A stretch of 64,000 nucleotides of DNA, from the NCBI GenBank assembly GCA_019914945.1, contig CM034101.1, positions 4,537,188 to 4,601,187 on the forward strand, given 5' to 3'. The notes beneath the pieces were generated by a model. That model was not told the DNA's origin and did not search any database. It saw only the letters and a program-made list of their open reading frames with translations. The position numbers and the translations under genes are program-made. Source of the stretch: Typha latifolia. Lineage: Eukaryota > Streptophyta > Magnoliopsida > Poales > Typhaceae. This document shows, one piece after another, positions 35,593 to 50,300 of the stretch; position 1 is the stretch's first letter; each line of letters starts with the position of its first letter.

Positions 35593-36621
35593 ATGGCTTC
35601 CGCTCACATCTTCGTCCTCACGATGCTCTCCGCCATCGCGATCTCCTCCTCCGCCGCTGACTTGGCCTTCCGCGAAGCCCCTCAGTTCTACAACTCCCCC
35701 AGGTGCCCGCCGCCGCTCACGACGTCATCCGCCGCCTCGTGCTCCCACTCCTCCTCCGCCGTCCACGTGGCGATGACCCTGGACGCTGCGTACCTCCGCG
35801 GCTCGATCGCCGCGATCCTCTCCATCCTCCACCACTCCTCCTGCCCCGAGTCGATCCAGTTCCACTTCCTCGCCTCCTCGGCGATCCCTCACCTCAACGC
35901 CACCATCGCCTCCTCCTTCCCCTCCCTCTCTTTCCGAATCTACCCCTTCGACGAGTCCCGGGTCTCGGGTCTCATCTCCACCTCCATCCGCGAAGCGCTC
36001 GACCGCCCGCTAAACTACGCCCGCTCCTACCTCGCCCATCTCCTCCCGGCATGCGTGCGCCGCGTCGTCTACTTGGATTCGGATCTCGTCCTGGTCGACG
36101 ACATAAGGGGTCTGGCTTCGACTCCGCTACCGGATGGGATCGCCCTAGCCGCGCCCGAGTACTGCAATGCTAATTTCACGTCGTATTTTACCCCCGGGTT
36201 CTGGGCGAACCCGGTGCTCTCCATGGCGTTCGAGGGGAGGAGGGCGTGTTATTTTAATACGGGCGTGATGGTAATGGATCTGGAGCGGTGGAGGGAAAGC
36301 GGATACACGGAGCGGATCGAGGAGTGGATGGAGCTCCAGAAGCGGATGCGGATCTACGAGCTCGGGTCGCTGCCTCCGTTTCTGCTAGTCTTCGCGGGTC
36401 GGATCGCGGCGGTGGACCACAAGTGGAACCAGCACGGGCTCGGAGGGGATAACTTTATCGGGTTGTGTAGGGATCTTCATCCGGGACCCGTTAGCCTGCT
36501 GCATTGGAGTGGTAAGGGCAAGCCATGGGTTCGGATCGACGCCAGGCGCCCGTGCCCGCTTGACGCGCTCTGGGCGCCATACGATCTCCTCCGAGCCCGA
36601 CCCGTTATAGACGGATCCTAA
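35593..36621 (+). CDS. Galacturonosyltransferase-like (GATL) protein, GT8 family, intronless
   Basis: 342 aa, in the usual size range for GATLs, which lack the long N-terminal stem of GAUT proteins. The family acts in Golgi cell-wall polysaccharide synthesis (pectin and xylan-linked). Residues 1-22 form a hydrophobic signal-like segment. The GT8 donor and metal site is [11 protein letters not shown] (D162, D164). Other conserved blocks are [13 protein letters not shown] (188-200), [16 protein letters not shown] (219-234), [12 protein letters not shown] (277-288) and HWSGKGKPW (304-312), the last giving the metal-binding His. There is no intron, as is typical for GATLs. The frame extends upstream to 35494, but a TATA box at 35523 and the lack of homology there favour 35593. 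The coding part is much more GC-rich at third positions than its surroundings, as in many monocot genes. It appears intact. GATL subtype is not resolved. Confidence 0.95.
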   Translation: MASAHIFVLTMLSAIAISSSAADLAFREAPQFYNSPRCPPPLTTSSAASCSHSSSAVHVAMTLDAAYLRGSIAAILSILHHSSCPESIQFHFLASSAIPHLNATIASSFPSLSFRIYPFDESRVSGLISTSIREALDRPLNYARSYLAHLLPACVRRVVYLDSDLVLVDDIRGLASTPLPDGIALAAPEYCNANFTSYFTPGFWANPVLSMAFEGRRACYFNTGVMVMDLERWRESGYTERIEEWMELQKRMRIYELGSLPPFLLVFAGRIAAVDHKWNQHGLGGDNFIGLCRDLHPGPVSLLHWSGKGKPWVRIDARRPCPLDALWAPYDLLRARPVIDGS

Positions 36622-37975
36622 TCTCGTTGAAACTTCCCACGCCCGGATCCGTAAATTCTAGATGGTCGATGCCGGAAACACGAGCATAGAAGAAGGAATT
36701 TAAAATATTTCCATCTTCGCTTTCCTTTTCTTTTTGTAATATTTCTGGGGAAAAAAAAATACGCGTTAATATGAAGGCTAATGTAAAGAAATGAATTAAT
36801 AACGATAAATAAAAGAAGAGGGTTGTCTGGAGATTCCAAATTTCTTAGTTGCTTAAATAGATGGAATGGGATGCAAGAGGATTTTTTTTATCAACTGTTA
36901 TAAATTGAAGTTTAATAAAAATGCTTATATATATATAAAGGACACAATAAAAGGTACTTTTGTTTACCTTAAATTGGGGGTAATTTAGGTGTCGGCCAGA
37001 GTTATGAGTCTCCTCTCAGTTACTTTCCAATATCAAATATTTTTTTAAGATCCATCAAAGCCTAGTCAATCCATCGATCAACTTTTGGATCAACTTTTAT
37101 ATCTCTTTTCTTTCATCTTTTTCACCGCTAGACCTTTTTATCCCATGTAATCGGAATGTCGGATTCTAGATTGTGATTTTAAATATTTCATAATTTTTTT
37201 TAATGTAATTTTATAATTAGTTTATGAGATTGTGATCTAGTAAAGAAAGAGATTGCTTATCGCCTCGTGCAATACACGTGCTTATGAACCAATCACCTGC
37301 ATGAAATCTTTTGACTATATTCTGTTAGCATTTACGGCTGCATGTAATATCTTTCATTGCATGCATATGTCGGTAGAGAATTGACAGGAAGCTTCGTCAC
37401 TGTATATTGTATAGAATTCATTCTTTCGCTCGCATAACAAATGGAAAAAAAAAATTGCATTTAATATCCTATTTTTGCATTCTAATTCCTTTTTATCTTA
37501 TAGGAACGGAACATCTTAAGTTAAAATATTTAATAAAAATTAAAATATAATAAAAAGGAACATATTAACCTCTTCTTATTTAAAAGAGTTGAGTGTCTCT
37601 TCTTGTATTATGAATCGGTTTGATTCAAAGGAAACTGTAGATGATCTAGCCATTGAATTTTACTAGATTTTGAATATGTTGTCGCCAGATTTGGATAGCT
37701 AAATCTTGAGATATCGGCCGAACAATGACCAAAGGTCGTATGAGCCATAACTTGCTAGCATTTCAATGGCTAGATAGGTGCTATGCCAATTCTTTTTGGG
37801 CGAAGGGAGAGAAGTTGTTGTAGAAGAGAGAGATTAGGAGTTTGAGGAAGCCGACCAAGAACTTGGGCGGTGGAAGGAAGGAGGTAGGAGAGGGTGCCAA
37901 TGGCTAGAGCAAGAAAGAAGGAAATAAGGACAACAATGCCGTTTCAATTATCAAATAAACTTCAATTAGGGTTTC

Positions 37976-37980
<5 letters not shown>
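36622..37980. other. GATL 3' UTR and AT-rich intergenic DNA
   Basis: Poly(A)-signal-like AATAAA-type words lie near 36800, giving a 3' UTR of about 180-200 bp. Beyond it no gene is seen. A purine-rich stretch at 37800-37925 precedes a (TA)n tract at about 37980-38012 and may belong to the LTR fragment next to it. Confidence 0.5.
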
Positions 37981-38012
<32 letters not shown>

Positions 38013-38017
<5 letters not shown>

Positions 38018-38355
38018 GGAGGCTCACCTCCGGGACCCAAACAACTAAGTTAAAACCCTAACAAACCAATAATTTTCGACGCGGTGCGTTCGAACGCGCC
38101 TGACCGCATTCGAACGCGCAATTATAGTTCTCTGTCGTTGCGAACGTGTGCATTCATTCAAACACGCAAATCACGTTCTCTGTTTTTTCAAACACGTATA
38201 GGCGTTCACATGGCCTGTTCAAACGTGGTCCATTACGTTCGAAAGCCCCCCAACAAAAAGTTTTATTTTTTCAAGCAAAAAATCTAACTAGATAAATAGG
38301 CTTATTCCAATGAACTCAATGTTAAGAGTGGAGCCATTATGACCGAGTCGTATCA
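38013..38355 (-). repeat. LTR fragment or solo LTR related to the gypsy LTR at 18199
   Basis: On the minus strand it begins TGATACGACTCGGTC, matching the gypsy LTR start TGATATGATTCGG, and carries the same array of cgttcgaacgcg words (38077-38250). It also shares a ggtttgttagggtt-like segment downstream. The left boundary is unclear and may reach ~37780. No internal retroelement genes adjoin it. Confidence 0.65.
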
Positions 38356-38359
38356 TCTC

Positions 38360-38731
38360 GTTTCAAAGGAGAACCCAATTGATGAGTTAATATGACGTAG
38401 GAGTTTGAGATTCATAAACTCAAATCCTGGCACGCTTACCGGATTAAATATATAAGCATGCCTTAATGACATATGAGAGAGATGGAGCAGGAGACAGTCA
38501 CTAGTCTACCCAAAAATTTGAAATAGCCTTTAATGAATGACTTTCCAAAATCAAGGTATTAGGTATATAAAAGTTAGCAAATACTTTTCACTTAATTGTC
38601 ACTAAAAAATTTTAAAATATTATCTTTGTCACTATATTTAAAATATTATTGCTACTGAAATTTTTTTCTCTTTTAAAATTATCATTATGTTTTAGTTATA
38701 GGATATTTCTAACATAAGATTACTAAAGTTA

Positions 38732-38762
<31 letters not shown>

Positions 38763-39885
38763 ATTAAAACATCTTTCATTTTTATAATTTAGAGTGTAAA
38801 ATATTTATCGTCTTAAATTTTCTTACAAAAAGTAAGATTTTCTTTTTCGTTATACAGGTAGCTTTGGAATCATTATGAGTAATATAAAAATAAATTTTCT
38901 TAATTTAAATTCAATTTTAATTCTAATTAATTAGATTTAACTCACAGAATAATGTTTTTTTAAAAACACCGATCAATTTAGTATTTTTATCGTTAAATAT
39001 TTTTTTATCTTACCTATTAAAAGACTAAGTTAAAAAAATTTATATACAAAAAAATATTAATCAGTTCAACCTTTTTTTTATTAAGGCCACACTAAATTAA
39101 ACCTCCTTTAGCAATAAGCTTTGAGAGATGTTTCATCTCGTTAAGAAAAACTAAAACAATAGTTGCATGAGGCTCCGAGTAACGTAGACATCAGTAGACT
39201 AAAACTCAAAATGTCTTGAAGTGGGTCCAAATTGGCAGTAATGATATTAGACTCGCTTCCACTTAGCTTTAATTTAAAAGATTATATATATATATATAGT
39301 GGGCTGGCTAACTTAGGATTCTCTTAGGGATGTTGACTACGTGGCCGACCTTAATTAATGCCAGCAACCACCAAGAAGTGAGGTCGTTTTCCACTATTTT
39401 TTCTGTTGATAATGATTTGGTTTTCATGACGTCTCTCTTCCATACTACTAGTACTACTCACTATTTGCTTTGAGTTAGAAAAAATCTAGTTCAGTAATTA
39501 AATATTTTTAAAATTTTTTATATATCTAATTAAGTTTATTTTTTTAAAATTAAAACTAAGAAATAAGATTAATTAATCAAGTTCGAGTCAAACCAAACAA
39601 GACCAGAAATTTGTTTTAGTACTAAGCATATTTTTTTTTAGGTTTTTCCTTTTATTACATGTATTTACCTCTTCAAATTTGTTTATTTGTGTGTATATCT
39701 TTGTGGATACTGATAAAAGACATACATACTGTACATTGAAATAAATACATACAAATAAACATAAGGGTACTTCGATCTTTTATAGTTAAATTGATTAAAA
39801 TTGATGAAGTTTTAATTGTTAGTTAGGTTTGAGGTATATTTATGTTTAAAAAAGAGAGAGAGTTTTAAGGGGTATCTATGCAAAA
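38360..39885. other. AT-rich intergenic DNA, no gene seen
   Basis: Only short frames. TA/TG microsatellites occur near 38733-38762 and a (TA)n tract near 39285. Confidence 0.55.
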
Positions 39886-39890
39886 ATTGA

Positions 39891-40031
39891 GGCCTTTTCA
39901 CTTTCACTTAAGTAAGAAAAATCTTATTTTATTATAAGCCTCTTTATACTAAGTATAATTAAGGCCTTTTCACTTTCACTTAAGTAAGAAAATCTTACTT
40001 TATTATAAGCCTTTTTATACTAGTATAATAA
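39891..40031. repeat. Tandem duplication, period ~72 bp
   Basis: The unit beginning ggccttttcactttcactta starts at 39891 and again at 39963, with only a few differences between copies. Each unit itself carries a small ataagcctctttata-type motif. Origin unknown. Confidence 0.85.
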
Positions 40032-41363
40032 GTAATAACTATTTATCCCAATACTAATTTACTAATAGTTATTTATATCTTGTCTCATCTTCCATCTAAT
40101 ATTGTTCGCCAATTACTTATTTACTATCGAAAATGTATTGCTTCAATCAACTATTATTTCAATTCTCTCCTCTTCCATTCATCAATTATAAAAAGTATTT
40201 TAATCATTTGTCAAACTATTATGTCAATTTTATATTACATCAAATATAATTATCACACAGCCTACAAATTATTAACGGTTAAATGAGCAAATGTTTTAAT
40301 TATAAAAGCATAATGACTAGTAACTTCATTGTGTACCATCAATATATGATATAAGATATAGCAATAACTAGTAAAAATACTTTGTAGAATATAGAAGAAA
40401 ATAACACACAGGAGAAGGTTGTGATTAGTTAGATCTAGAGTGTAACCCAACCTAATTAATCTCAATTTTCCGATCTTTAATAAACGGATCAGGTTAGCGT
40501 AATACATCGAATCCTAGCTATAGATATTTAAGGCTTTTTATTTTTATTTTTAAAGTTTGTAGAGAATAGTTCTATAGTAAATAGAAGTCTTGGAATAATT
40601 TCGAGTCTCTCAAAAAATAACTTTTATATTTCTATTATGTTTACTTAATATTATACTTTTATTTTTAGTTACTAAACTATCATAATTGAGTGTCAAAAAT
40701 TGTGACTTATTGCTCTAGAATAAAATTCTTACATTTTCCTTTATTTCATCATAGTATGCTAGTTATCCGTGAGGAATCTAAATCTGATCCATTATCCAAT
40801 TGAATTTAAATCCAATCCAATAATAAATGAACCGAATATGGATATTACAATTACTTATCCATCTAAAATATAAAATCTGATTCCAATCCGAATCTGAATG
40901 CGACGAAATTAAATAAATATGGATCGATTGGTTTAAGTTAGATCAATTTGATGAATGCAATGATATGACCTTCAGAATTTTAATTCTGGAATGGAACAAA
41001 TATGACCTGAAAAAGATCTGATAACACTATCTATCAATGTTTTAATTATAGACATCAAGGAATAATACTTTCTGGGCATCCAAGGAACACCTTTAAAAGA
41101 GCAGAAGACAAAAGGAAGTTCATTGTCCTCGTACGACACAACCATAGCAGATAGTATCTTAATTATAACTAACTCCATTAGAATTTTTACTCTGGTAGTT
41201 GACAAGAGAAGTCACTAACCGAGGCGTTATAACACGGTATGCAGTTCTCCTCTTTCTTTTTCTATTGACTAAATTACTCTCTTTTGTGTATATCAAGTGT
41301 AAGCCATGGAACTCTGAGTTTAGATCGAGAATCCCAGAATTCCTGGAATGTTCGAACTCCAGA

Positions 41364-44300
41364 TCAATATGGGAAGGTCCCTGTCAATCTGATATGATCA
41401 AGGGTACTTCTAAGGCCATACCGTTGAACTGCTCGATCACCGGCTCTAAAGCCATCTCCATATGCTTCTGAAGTATCTGACTCAATCTGGTTCTTAAAAT
41501 ATTCTCCCAGTTTCCTATCAGACTCTAATTTCGGGCCTTTTTTGGATGAGCTGGAGGATGAAGTCGACGAAGAGGTGGATGCAACGTTACTGCCAGTCCC
41601 CGACATGATCTCAGAATCGAGCCACATATGAGCCAAAACCTGGCAGATGCCTTCTTCAACTTCTGGACTAAGACGTCGAAATCCTGCAAAGAGAATATTG
41701 TAACTGAGATTTTGAGGTAGAAAACATTTGATCATAGCTGCATCGTTGTAAAGCATCTGAAAGCTCGTGAATAAAAACCAGTCAAACCCAATGGGCAGTC
41801 TGCTGTTAAAGTTCTGAAGCAAGATGCATAAAAATCAATAGGGAAATCTTCTTTCATAATCTAGCCTCTCTTGGATATAATTGCTGTACAAATTGAGCAG
41901 TCACATTGGTCGCGCATGTTACTTCTCAGCCTTCTGACAGTTAGTTGGTGAGAATAAGACAGAACAACGACTCCAATGCACCAAAACATTTTTTGGAGTA
42001 AACCCGCAAAATCCAAAAGATTTTTTTTTTGTTGAGTAAACCGGCAAATTGCTATATCAACCAAAATATCGCTCAAAATATGAAACATTGAACTTCAACT
42101 AGAACACAAGATTTCTCACGGCAAGAAGAGAAGGCTAAACCTGCAAAAAAACAGTTTAGTCAAATTCTATTCTCGGATTGACATGAACTTCCACCGTTTG
42201 TTTTTATGTTTTCTTTAATCAGAGATGCAATCTAGCTGATTTTATCCAAGTCACTAAAACTCACATCTCTCTGACACACCAATCCATCTAAGAAAACCTA
42301 GCTCCATTAAACAAGCAATGCTTTATGCATAGGAACATGCTGAACAATTACAAAGAGAGGCAAATAGAAGACTCTACCCGTCTCACACTAAATACCACAA
42401 ATCCACAATGAATTGCTTTTGGATAGTTCCAACTGAACTGAGACCTCTACTAGACCAATTCCGACAGCTTCTTTCTAGGAAACAAGGTCCATGGATTTCA
42501 TATCACATACACATACAAGGAAAAAAGAAAGTTCAGGAAAAAAAACTTCTTTTACAACTACTTTTTGTTGGAGATCCTGCCCCAATTTAAAGCAAAAAAT
42601 GTCAGTCAATCTAAGTATCAAGTTATTGCATATCCAATTTATGACCAGATTATTTTAACTTGTAACAAATTATGGATTGATGAGAAAACCCTAACTTCTT
42701 GATAAATCGAGATGGTCTCAGTATCAACTCACTTTCCTCCAGGATAGATGAAATTAGATTTTGGTCACAACCTCAAAAACTACATGTTTGATTAACTGAG
42801 GCAGTAGTAACTCATCTAATAAACTGAGTCAGAAGACAAAAGAGTATATAATTGGTGGACAAATAGGACATTCTTAGATCTAGAATAGCTCACAGTAAGC
42901 AGCATACATAAAGGATAAAAGATCTTGTTATAGAACTGATGCCAAAATAAATAATTAAGGAAAAAAGTACCTTTTAGCCGAAGCCATGCATGCATCATCT
43001 CGTGAGCCAGTATGGACCCAGTTAGTAATCTGCATGAGTAAGAACTTGAGTACTTTGAGAAAATCTTAACAATCAAAGAGACCTTCTTGACTAGTGGCAA
43101 CATTGCAATGTGAAAGACAACTATCTGTTTAAGAAATATAAGACAGCTTCTTCATTTAAGTTCATCCAACATTGCAATGAAAGAAACAGGAGGAAACTTT
43201 CTAGACTTGAAAAGGAAAACAAGTATTCTCAAAAGGATAAAAAGGAAGATGTACCTTGGTAACCCATACAATATAAGAATGGCAGTTACTTCACACTGGC
43301 GGATCAGTCTATATGGCCCTGTCATCATATCTATGATTCTGTCACCAGGACCAAATATTGGCCTTCTTAAAATCTGGTTGAGATTATTTTTTCATGAGTA
43401 ATTGAAAAATGAAGAGACCCTGAATAAAACTGTGCAAAATAAATTAGACAGGTTTTGCCAAATCTTACAGTGCTGACAGTTTGCTCTTCAGAAAGACAGA
43501 GACCTCTGGTTTCAGCGACATGATGATGCCCCTGCACTCCATGATAGTAAATAAAATTTATCTATTATATATAAGAAGTATAAATTTTAAAATTTAACCT
43601 CTTGACATGTTACTGTAATTCAACATCTCAGCAGTCCCGCTCCTCACCATTTTTTCCCCTTCCATGGCTTCATTTAGAGCTTGTCTCTCAACCAAAAGCA
43701 ATGGAATTTGTTGTTCTACCTTCATATTTAAACCCTCATAGAATTCTCGAATATCAAGGTAAAGTGGTTGACATTCACCATTGTCCATAATCGCAGAATG
43801 CAGACACTCCAAGCATAGCTTCCGTCCATCATCTAAAGTGACATATTTAATGTCCCGCGGCTAAAATTTTGGAAGGAAAAAAACAAAGGAGAAAGGAGGA
43901 AAACAATAAGTATCACATTCACCATCAAGTACATCAAGCACAACATATGGCATAATGCTCAAAAGATCATGAAAAGCAATATGGATTCGAAATAGTTCAT
44001 AAGAGGCGATGCAGAACAACGTCTTGATTGTAAAGTTGAGAAGAAAAAGTAGGGAAAAATAATCAAACCCGAGGAATCCACCAATCAGGGTGTCGGAATC
44101 CACCAACGTTGAAATCCACCAACAAACACTCAATAGGCAAAAACTCTCAAAATATTCATTAACCCATAAAAGATTATTACAAGCCTTTATATATGCCAAA
44201 TAAAGTAAAAGATAAAAGACGAAAATAGCCCTAGAAGGTGACTAAAAGACAAGATGAAAAAATAGTCCTAGAAGGTGACTAGTCACAACCCTCGTTAAGC

Positions 44301-47300
44301 CAAAGGGCCATGGGTGCAGCCCTTTTGTGCTTACGAGAATAAACGTGTGGTGTCCCCACCAAAAGGCCTCTAAAGACTAAGTGATGCGAAACAATAGGAT
44401 TGTTAAAATTTTAGGAACGATGATGGTTAGAAAGAGAAAAGGAATAAAATTTCACATCTCCATTCTCAAATAGGGATTCACACCCAAAACTCACATTAGA
44501 GATAAATTTCAAAAAGTTTTATTTCTTTATTAACTCCGATTGAGTAAAAAATTGGTCTATATATAGATCTCACAAATAATAATGAGCAAATAACACATTA
44601 AACAATTGCAAAAAAATAAATATAACCCTAAATACCATAAATAGCAAATGTATAATAAAAATAATTAACTTAATATATCCTGAAGGAAAAACTGCATTGA
44701 TACTTGTGCTCGTGTAATATGTCACTGATATCCGCATCATTAAGAGGATCAAAAGGCATCCCAATGCATAATTCTCCTGCCAACATGGTGTCTAAGGAGA
44801 GATGTACATGGCATTACTTCCCACTACTAAAGAGGTTGTTTCTACTTTCTAGTAATTCAATCATTTAAAGTATGGATATTGCCAATAAGCCAATCATCTT
44901 AAATAACAGTGAAGTGATCCCATAACTAAATGACTTTGCTTGGCATGGTAGATATCAATCAGGTTCTAGGCTCTTCTAGATACCCTTAAAGAACTGACCT
45001 CCATGCGTTCACAACTGCAACATCTAGGAGTTCCATCTTGCTCATGTGAAGGGCAATATTTCTGCATCCAGAAAGGATGTGCCCGGTATTCAATGAGACC
45101 GTTCCTATTTGTTGGTATCTGCAGAAAAGAGGTACAATCAGTTCAAGAAGACAACCAAGCACATAGGTTATCTTTGTAATTTTCAAGAGCATGCAGCACC
45201 CCTTTCTGATGGTTATAACCTACTGTGCAATAACAATATTAGGAGGCAAGATTTCTAAACTCCATAGTAAGTAAAATTGAATAGAAAAGGAAAAAGCACA
45301 AGTAATGTCATATATAGCTGACTATTGCACAGTTCCTGGAAAAGCAACCATCAGCAAGGAGAATGAACACAAATAAAATACAAACACAATCTGTATATGT
45401 GATGTCAGCATTCCAATATTTGAATGTTTCATAATATCTCTGTAACAATATAGACATTACTGCTGATAAGCAAGGACTTTTAATCGGAAGACTGGTATTC
45501 TTAAGTCTTAACTTTAAACCTGAAAAAATTAGCAACAGGCTCCACTATTTCATCTAGGCATAAAATGAATGCATCAAATTGAGGGTACCAGAGTGATCAA
45601 TGAAAGGATTTCAACATATGTGAACCAGAGTCAAAATTATTGTCTAAGCTCTTTCATTGCAAGTCCAATAGATTAATTCCCATAAGTTGAGATTTCATGG
45701 AAGGCTCAAAAGATCCTCTGACCATATGTGAACCGGAAGTCTAATTGTCAAACAGATAGTTGTACAATCTAGACAAAGCAAATTTTGACAAGAAACCGAG
45801 CAGGCTAAATCGATAAATTGGGTTATCTAACTTATCAACAGAAATATCCTCAGTAGTAGTGGATTAACCTAATTGACAATACAGCCAGTCATAAAGGTTT
45901 GTTCACAGGATCTCCTTCAAAAGAAATTATGGTATCTCAAAGGCTCAAAAAATCACCAAAGTACCAAATAGTTGCCGATCCATCAGAACTCAGAACACTT
46001 CAATACATCTTCTCCACAAAATGGTAATAGAAATACAGACAGAAGGCAAGAGCTGCTGTGACTTAGGAAAGCTACGAGTGAAAATAAGCATGAAACGACA
46101 ACTACTTACAAAATTCTTGCAAACATCACATCTTGGATGATAGAGCTCCTTGTAGCAGGACTTGTGATATGGTTTATCTCCAGTCATGGAAAACTGTCAA
46201 AATATCTGTTACTCCAGTAGGTTCAAGGATGAAATGACTTTATAATTGTTCACTTACCTCATAGTCAGTTATTGGTTTATCACAAGCATGACACCGAAAA
46301 CATTCAGGATGCCAAACAGAATCCATACAATTAAGAAAGCGTCCATTACCAATTTCACGTTTGCATCCAGCACATATCCTACATAAACCAACAAAAAGTC
46401 CAGAAACGACAAATAGAAAAGAAACACTGCACAAATGAATGGAGGCCTTAATTTCTTATGCTGGGAATAAGCATACATGATTCAATCAAGAATGAGAGGA
46501 ACATTTTACTCCAAGGAAAATAAGAGTCTTATAGAGAATACCACTGGAATATTTTACAGACTTATGAAAGAAAGGTTTGAGTTCACTATGATTAGCAATA
46601 ACGATGCACAATTCACTCCAGAATAAACTCTGCCAAATTAAGAGTTAATACAGACAAATACTGCACAAATTAATGGACGCCTTAGTTTTTTTAACTGGGA
46701 ATAAATATGAGAGGAAATCTTTCAACATAACTCCAGAAAATAAGAGTCAATACAGAGAATATCACTGGTCTATTTTACAAAATCTTATGAAAGAAAGGTT
46801 CTAGTTCACCATAATTAGCAGTAATGATGGCCAGAATGAAGTAAGCACTGGCAAACTAACAAAAATAAAAAACAGAAATATGGGAATGCAATAACATGTC
46901 AAGCCAACTCCAGAGTCCAGATGAAGGTACCTGAAACCCCCTGAGGGGAATAAATATGGGAATGGTCTATCTACTTGACTATTTTCACGAGGAGGAGATT
47001 CAGCATTCAGGCTTTCTTGCAAAGCCTTTGCAAGTTGTTCATCTTCCTCCAAATTGGAATTAGTATCTAAAAGAAAGAGAAAAACAAATAAAACACCAAA
47101 ACCCATGATTATATTCACAAGCAATTTTGGCTCAAAAAGGAAGAAAAATAGAGATTAATGGCGTTGGATGATGTTTGGACTCATGATCTCTAGAAAACCG
47201 GCTATGATACAATATTAAATAACCAATTAATCTAAAAGTTTAAGTTGTTAAGTAACAAACTAATGTTGTATATCATATCTTTAGAAATATGAATGAGAAT

Positions 47301-50300
47301 TGAAGAATATGGATGAAATTTTATGATTCCTACACCTTCCTAATCGCTAGATGTTCTATAGGTTACCACTGTAAAATTTATGGTTGTCATCATATGACCT
47401 ACATAATTTCTGGAGGCTTTGATCAAGGGTCCTAATTTTCTTATTTCTCATGTCTTAACTCTCATTGCCTCTAGAGTGGTAGACTGGTAGTTGATCCAGA
47501 TTTGGAATTTCTTAAATAGCCTAAGATGTAAGAAATAAAGTAAAGTTAGTCATTCTTTTTTTCATTTGGACTACACACCTTTGCAAAAAGAATTTATTGT
47601 AATTCCTCTCCCTCTGTTTATTTGTCTTAATAAAACCCCTAAATTGGTTCAATCTAGCTTTGATACCGATACTAGGTGCATAACATATTAAGCCATTTCC
47701 GCTATTATACCAAAAAAATCTTGCTCTTAGAACTGCTAATAGACAAGAAGAGGTAGACTACAAACTTAGAGTCCAGACAATATTTTGTAGAAGCTGCTGT
47801 ATACTTGTATTGCACTTCTACATCTATAGCTCATTCATATCAGGCCTCCTTTGCCAAAGCGCACGACACAATGTATATATTTCATTATTTCCATTGCTCT
47901 TATCCTTTTCTTCTGCCCTACCTTTTACATTGCTACAGAAATTTGCTTTTTACTATCTTCCCTGCTGAGTCAAGTTTCAAGCTTCCTCTTTCACCTACTA
48001 GAAGAAATTATGAAGACTGAGCATTCTGCACTTTCCAAATGTATTAAGTATAACCAGAATATGTGGAAGTAAGAGAACTTCTATGTTAATGACTTATTTA
48101 TAATGCTTGTTTAAATAATAAAGCAGTCAAATCAGTCATGCAAATGAAGTTACAACTGAAGAATTACAAGTTTGTAATAGCATAAGCAAACTACTTATTG
48201 TTTATACAAGCTGATAAGCACAACGGTAACCAATTCTTTTTAAAGAAACAACACTAACCAATTGCTTTCCCCTTCTGTTGTTCTTCTGATAAAGATAAAG
48301 CAATAGCATGATCTATATCTTCAGTCTCACTTTCTGAAAGCACATCCTGCATTCACAAATATTGCAGATTAGAATAGTGATCAAAGACAAAGTGTGAGTC
48401 AAATAACGATCCATACACTAGAAGCTATAAGGGTATTTTGATATGCAGCAGTTGAAGAAGACACTAATAGATTTTAGAAACAAAAGAAGAAATTAATGAG
48501 AAATTTAGTAGCATTTGACAAATATGGAAGCCCAAATATAGTCTGTAATAAATTGCTCACAATTAACATCTTAAAGAAATAGAAAAGAACATATTCAATC
48601 AAAACACTAATGGGAGAGTTGAGACAAGACATTAGCAAATTGATTTGCATCATCAGGCTGGAAATAGCATGTCACTTATGTGCTGATCTTGTTGAATGTC
48701 TAACTCTCAAGCCATAATATGATGATATTTGATTACGACATCTATGATGGGAGATGAGTATCTGAGAAGCTGAAAGTATCACTAATCTCATACCAAAATA
48801 ATTCTGAAGTTCAATTTAAGATGAGAAAGGATTCTTACTTCCTCTTGATAAAGGAGATAGGCTGAATTGAGGGCAATATAAGAACAAGTACCTCAAAGTA
48901 TGTGGAGTAGGTTACAAAATACAAAAAATGAAGTAACTTCACATAATAAAAAAAAGTAAAAAGTTTAGAGAGCTTCAATTGTATGAGATATAAGCATTGG
49001 CATTTAGAAAACAGCTGAAATTACTGATCCTCAAAAGACTGACAAAGAGGCTGAAGATTAGTTAACTTTAAAAAGAAAGTAATGTTGTTTCAATCTGGTT
49101 ATGGCCATGATAGGAGTTAAATTCATAATTATAATATTTGTTATGCCCAAATTATTAAATATTAATATTTTATTTTAACTAATTAATATATTTTAATTAT
49201 ATGTAGACCTTTGATCAATTGTATCTCATTTAATAATTAAAAATGGTTAAATTTGGGCTCAAATCAAAATTAGGTTTAGCCACTACTAACCAACTGAATC
49301 TACCTCATCTTTCAAGTCATGCTTAAGTCAAACCATGATCTACTAATTACTTTCTTCCTTATCTAAATCTGAATGAATCAAAATTCCTTCTTTTTTTTAT
49401 CAAGCAACAGATTTTCAGCAATCAAATCTCTATCAAGTTGCAGAATTTTAGTAAGGAATCTTCACCTAATGCAGCAGATTTTGAACTCTAATTCAGGCAA
49501 AATTTCAGCAATAATTGTAGCAGTAAATAAATTTTAAATTCCTATTTGAGCATCAATTCTAGCCAAGCAAATTATCCACCTAGTGCGGCAGATTTCTAAT
49601 ATATTTCATTCAAATTTTCACCATATTTCATGCACATATTTAGCATATTTCAAACACAATCACAGCAGATTTTAAACTGATTTGGAGCATATTTTCATGC
49701 TCCAAGAAGTCTATATATAGAGGGATTGAGAGCTAGAGAAAAATATCTTTTTTTGTGTGCTTTCTGTTAAGTTTTTCTTTTGAGGAGTTATAGTTTAAAT
49801 TTCAGCATTTAGACTTGCAATTGTTTCGATTCAATTGGCAACAATAGAGCACATTCAAAGTAATTTCAATTTTTGTAAGTCAGCAAAATTTATATTCTGA
49901 TTTTCTTTTAGTGTAATCTCTTGTTTTTGAATTTGGATTTTGTTTTTGAAAGAAGTATTCTGCAACTCTCTAGTGCTAAATCTCATATTTATTTTTATTC
50001 AAGTTGTGTTATTAACTACTAAAATAAATTTCTAATTTTCTTAAGGTTGAGGATGAAGCTTGTTGAAAACATATTTCTTTTATTCTAAATCTCTTATGTG
50101 TTCTTAATTGCTAAATAGGTGCTTCTTTCTTCTACTTTAAATTTATTATTTAAAATTTAGATATTAGTTATTTTTCTTAAAAAGAATACATCTAATGATT
50201 TTAAATTTTTACTCCATATTTTCTAAAAATGAAGGAAGAACTTAATTTTTATGAAAATTGAATTGTTCATTCAAAAATAATCTTCTGATCAACCGGTGAT

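Noticed and set aside
35703..36173. 156-codon second frame inside GATL
   Set aside because: A GC-rich shadow of the real GT8 frame, rich in Pro and Arg only.
47160..47280. SINE-like segment (taaataaccaattaatctaaa) in DA1 intron 2
   Set aside because: Resembles a common plant dispersed repeat that follows a tRNA-Met-like word, but neither a clear Pol III promoter nor ends could be seen.
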